Part shown: one piece after another, positions 4,983 through 5,158 of the stretch
Layout of the letters: each line of letters starts with the position of its first letter
Numbering within the stretch: the first letter of the stretch is position 1
NCBI GenBank assembly: GCA_945888585.1
Contig: CAMDAI010000106.1
Coordinates: 1 to 5,158 of the forward strand
Length of the DNA stretch: 5,158 bases
Origin: Rickettsia typhi
Lineage (GTDB): Bacteria; Pseudomonadota; Alphaproteobacteria; Rickettsiales; UBA1997
Direction of reading: 5' to 3'
Made by a program: the position numbers and the translations under genes
Notes under the pieces: generated by a model
Databases searched by the model: none
Seen by the model: only the letters and a program-made list of their open reading frames with translations
Told to the model about the DNA's origin: nothing

Positions 4983-5158
4983 TTAGAAAATTATACATTC
5001 ATTTGATGTGCTGCCTGAAATTTGTTGTAGTGATTTTATATCAGCCTTTATTGTGTTGATAGTAGTACTTGGTTTATTCTTGCGGTTTTCTATTGATTCT
5101 TCAGCTAGAATTTGATTTATATTACTCGGATTCATTTTTTCCATTACATCTTTTCTCT
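4983..5158 (-). CDS. Unrecognised protein, C-terminal part at the window edge (or a complete 53-residue protein)
   Basis: On the minus strand one frame stays open for 57 codons from the window edge (first full codon 5156-5154) to a TAA at 4985-4983. This is long for chance in such AT-rich DNA. The visible protein is hydrophilic, beginning RKDVMEKMNPSNINQILAEE and ending SNECIIF, with no membrane segment and no motif I know. It may be the C-terminus of a larger protein, or it may start at ATG 5144-5142, giving 53 residues, with AGAGA some 10 bases before that ATG as a weak ribosome site. It converges on the thioredoxin gene with 11 bases between the stops, including the short palindrome ATTCATGAAT (4972-4981). 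No function is assigned. Confidence 0.55.
   Translation of the reverse strand, partial: RKDVMEKMNPSNINQILAEESIENRKNKPSTTINTIKADIKSLQQISGSTSNECIIF

Noticed and set aside
4976..5059. Plus-strand 27-residue frame starting MNIRKLYIHLMCC, 4 bases after the thioredoxin stop
   Set aside because: It briefly resembles the start of a small membrane protein, but it ends quickly, and the opposite strand is open over the whole stretch with more protein-like content.

Overview
This AT-rich window (roughly 30-35 % GC by eye) reads like a compact alphaproteobacterial chromosome segment. The main taxonomic clue is a complete RegB/RegA (ActS/ActR, PrrB/PrrA) redox two-component pair, with the GGxxNPF quinone motif, the HELGTPL H-box and the MHRRTLxRxL helix-turn-helix typical of that family. 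Genes are tightly packed, with ATGA overlaps and an overlap of convergent stop codons, and none has a convincing Shine-Dalgarno sequence. The order cannot be fixed from the sequence alone; an AT-rich alphaproteobacterial lineage is an inference. No tRNA, rRNA, CRISPR array or insertion sequence is visible.

Layout. Bases 1-951 (+) hold the 3' part of a cyclopropane-fatty-acyl-phospholipid-synthase-family methyltransferase, probably cut by the window edge. Its stop codon overlaps the stop of a convergent gene inside a perfect 22-base palindrome. Bases 3324-948 (-) form an apparent three-gene operon, regB - regA - unknown exported protein, joined by two ATGA overlaps. Bases 3325-3547 form a divergent control region with candidate promoters facing both ways, a tandem pair of 18-base repeats that each carry an 11-base palindrome, and an 18-base inverted repeat. 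Bases 3548-4971 (+) hold a second operon: an outer-membrane beta-barrel protein with a Cys-rich mature N-terminus and a His-rich segment, then 5 bases later a TlpA/ResA-like periplasmic thioredoxin. Bases 5158-4983 (-) hold the end of, or a small, unrecognised protein.

How it may work together (inference). RegB senses the respiratory redox state through quinone and a conserved cysteine and phosphorylates RegA. A palindrome with GAC-N5-GTC spacing lies where RegA could control both divergent transcripts. In some alphaproteobacteria regB/regA sit beside senC/prrC, a thioredoxin-fold copper chaperone. Here the neighbouring position is taken by a thioredoxin-fold TlpA-like protein and a Cys/His-bearing outer-membrane protein, which suggests an envelope thiol- or metal-homeostasis module under redox control. 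Two points deserve checking first: the odd hydrophobic RegA C-terminus, which a one-base change in an A6 tract would convert to a family-like end, and the palindrome-dense divergent region.
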